NCBI GenBank assembly: GCA_031362245.1 | Contig: JANLSD010000328.1 | Span: forward strand, 1 to 5,654 | Direction: 5' to 3' | Source of the DNA: JAAURS01 sp031362245 | GTDB taxonomy: Bacteria > Cyanobacteriota > Cyanobacteriia > Thermosynechococcales > Thermosynechococcaceae | DNA: 5,654 nt | Part shown: one piece after another, positions 5,568 to 5,654 of the stretch | Numbering within the stretch: position 1 is the first letter of the stretch | Layout of the letters: the number at the start of each line of letters is the position of its first letter | Translations under genes and position numbers: made by a program | The notes under the pieces: model-generated | Databases searched by the model: none | What the model saw: the letters and a program-made list of their open reading frames with translations, nothing else | Told to the model about the DNA's origin: nothing

Positions 5568-5652
5568 GCGATTGAAATCGCGCCTACAAGAACAAAGTCT
5601 GCCTACGCAGACTAAATATATCAAGGGTTCTAGCAATCCGCGAAGGCGGATT
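5568..5652. repeat. Cluster of three tetraloop hairpins, probable interspersed repeat
   Basis: Three inverted repeats follow each other in 85 bases. GCGAT-TGAA-ATCGC is at 5568-5581, AGTCTGC-CTAC-GCAGACT at 5596-5613 and AATCCGC-GAAG-GCGGATT at 5635-5652. Each has a four-base loop, and the last two have perfect 7-base stems. The two larger stems have related cores (GTCTGC and ATCCGC) with loops that are rough complements in orientation. No gene overlaps them. The layout resembles the REP-like or MITE-like intergenic repeats of filamentous cyanobacteria. The element may continue past the window edge. Confidence 0.7.
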
Positions 5653-5654
5653 TC

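Noticed and set aside
5568..5652. CRISPR-like array
   Set aside because: The units are different hairpins and not identical direct repeats with spacers, and no cas gene is present.

Overview
The window reads as chromosomal DNA from a cyanobacterium, probably a filamentous or repeat-rich one. The support is a Psb32-type TPM-domain protein of photosystem II repair, a small stand-alone protochlorophyllide-reductase-like (PCP_red) protein, a cyanobacterial-style bacterial-type ferredoxin, two exact HIP1 octamers (GCGATCGC) and a run of tetraloop hairpins at the right edge. The species cannot be fixed from the sequence alone.

Left part (1-2480): an AT-rich, minus-strand operon of three genes, read from right to left. 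A 375-residue protein I do not recognise is followed by a small winged-helix-like protein with a CPxC knuckle, then a 251-residue PD-(D/E)XK nuclease-fold protein. The genes are 10 and 6 bases apart. A TATAAT box lies 38 bases upstream of the first gene. Composition contrasts with the right part: 17 of 60 G/C at 181-240 against 33 of 60 at 4681-4740. No HIP1 octamer occurs in this block. A tightly packed, compositionally foreign operon ending in a nuclease is what one expects of a mobile defence or restriction-like cassette. I match it to no named system, so it is the best candidate here for something undescribed.

Middle part (2480-3720): about 250 bases with no convincing gene, then a 115-residue all-helical hypothetical protein on the plus strand. 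Next come a HIP1-containing spacer and, on the minus strand, a 75-residue 7Fe/8Fe-type ferredoxin whose real start is a GTG with a strong ribosome binding site. A 251-base divergent spacer separates the ferredoxin from psb32.

Right part (3721-5654): psb32 (plus) converges on a minus-strand pair, a 3-methyladenine DNA glycosylase (mpg) and, upstream of it, a 54-residue PCP_red protein. A perfect 14-base palindrome sits between these two. The window ends in three consecutive tetraloop hairpins of an interspersed-repeat type.

The right-hand genes are ordinary cyanobacterial chromosome (photosystem repair, electron transfer, base excision repair). The left operon looks inserted beside them, although no integrase, tRNA or direct-repeat boundary is visible.
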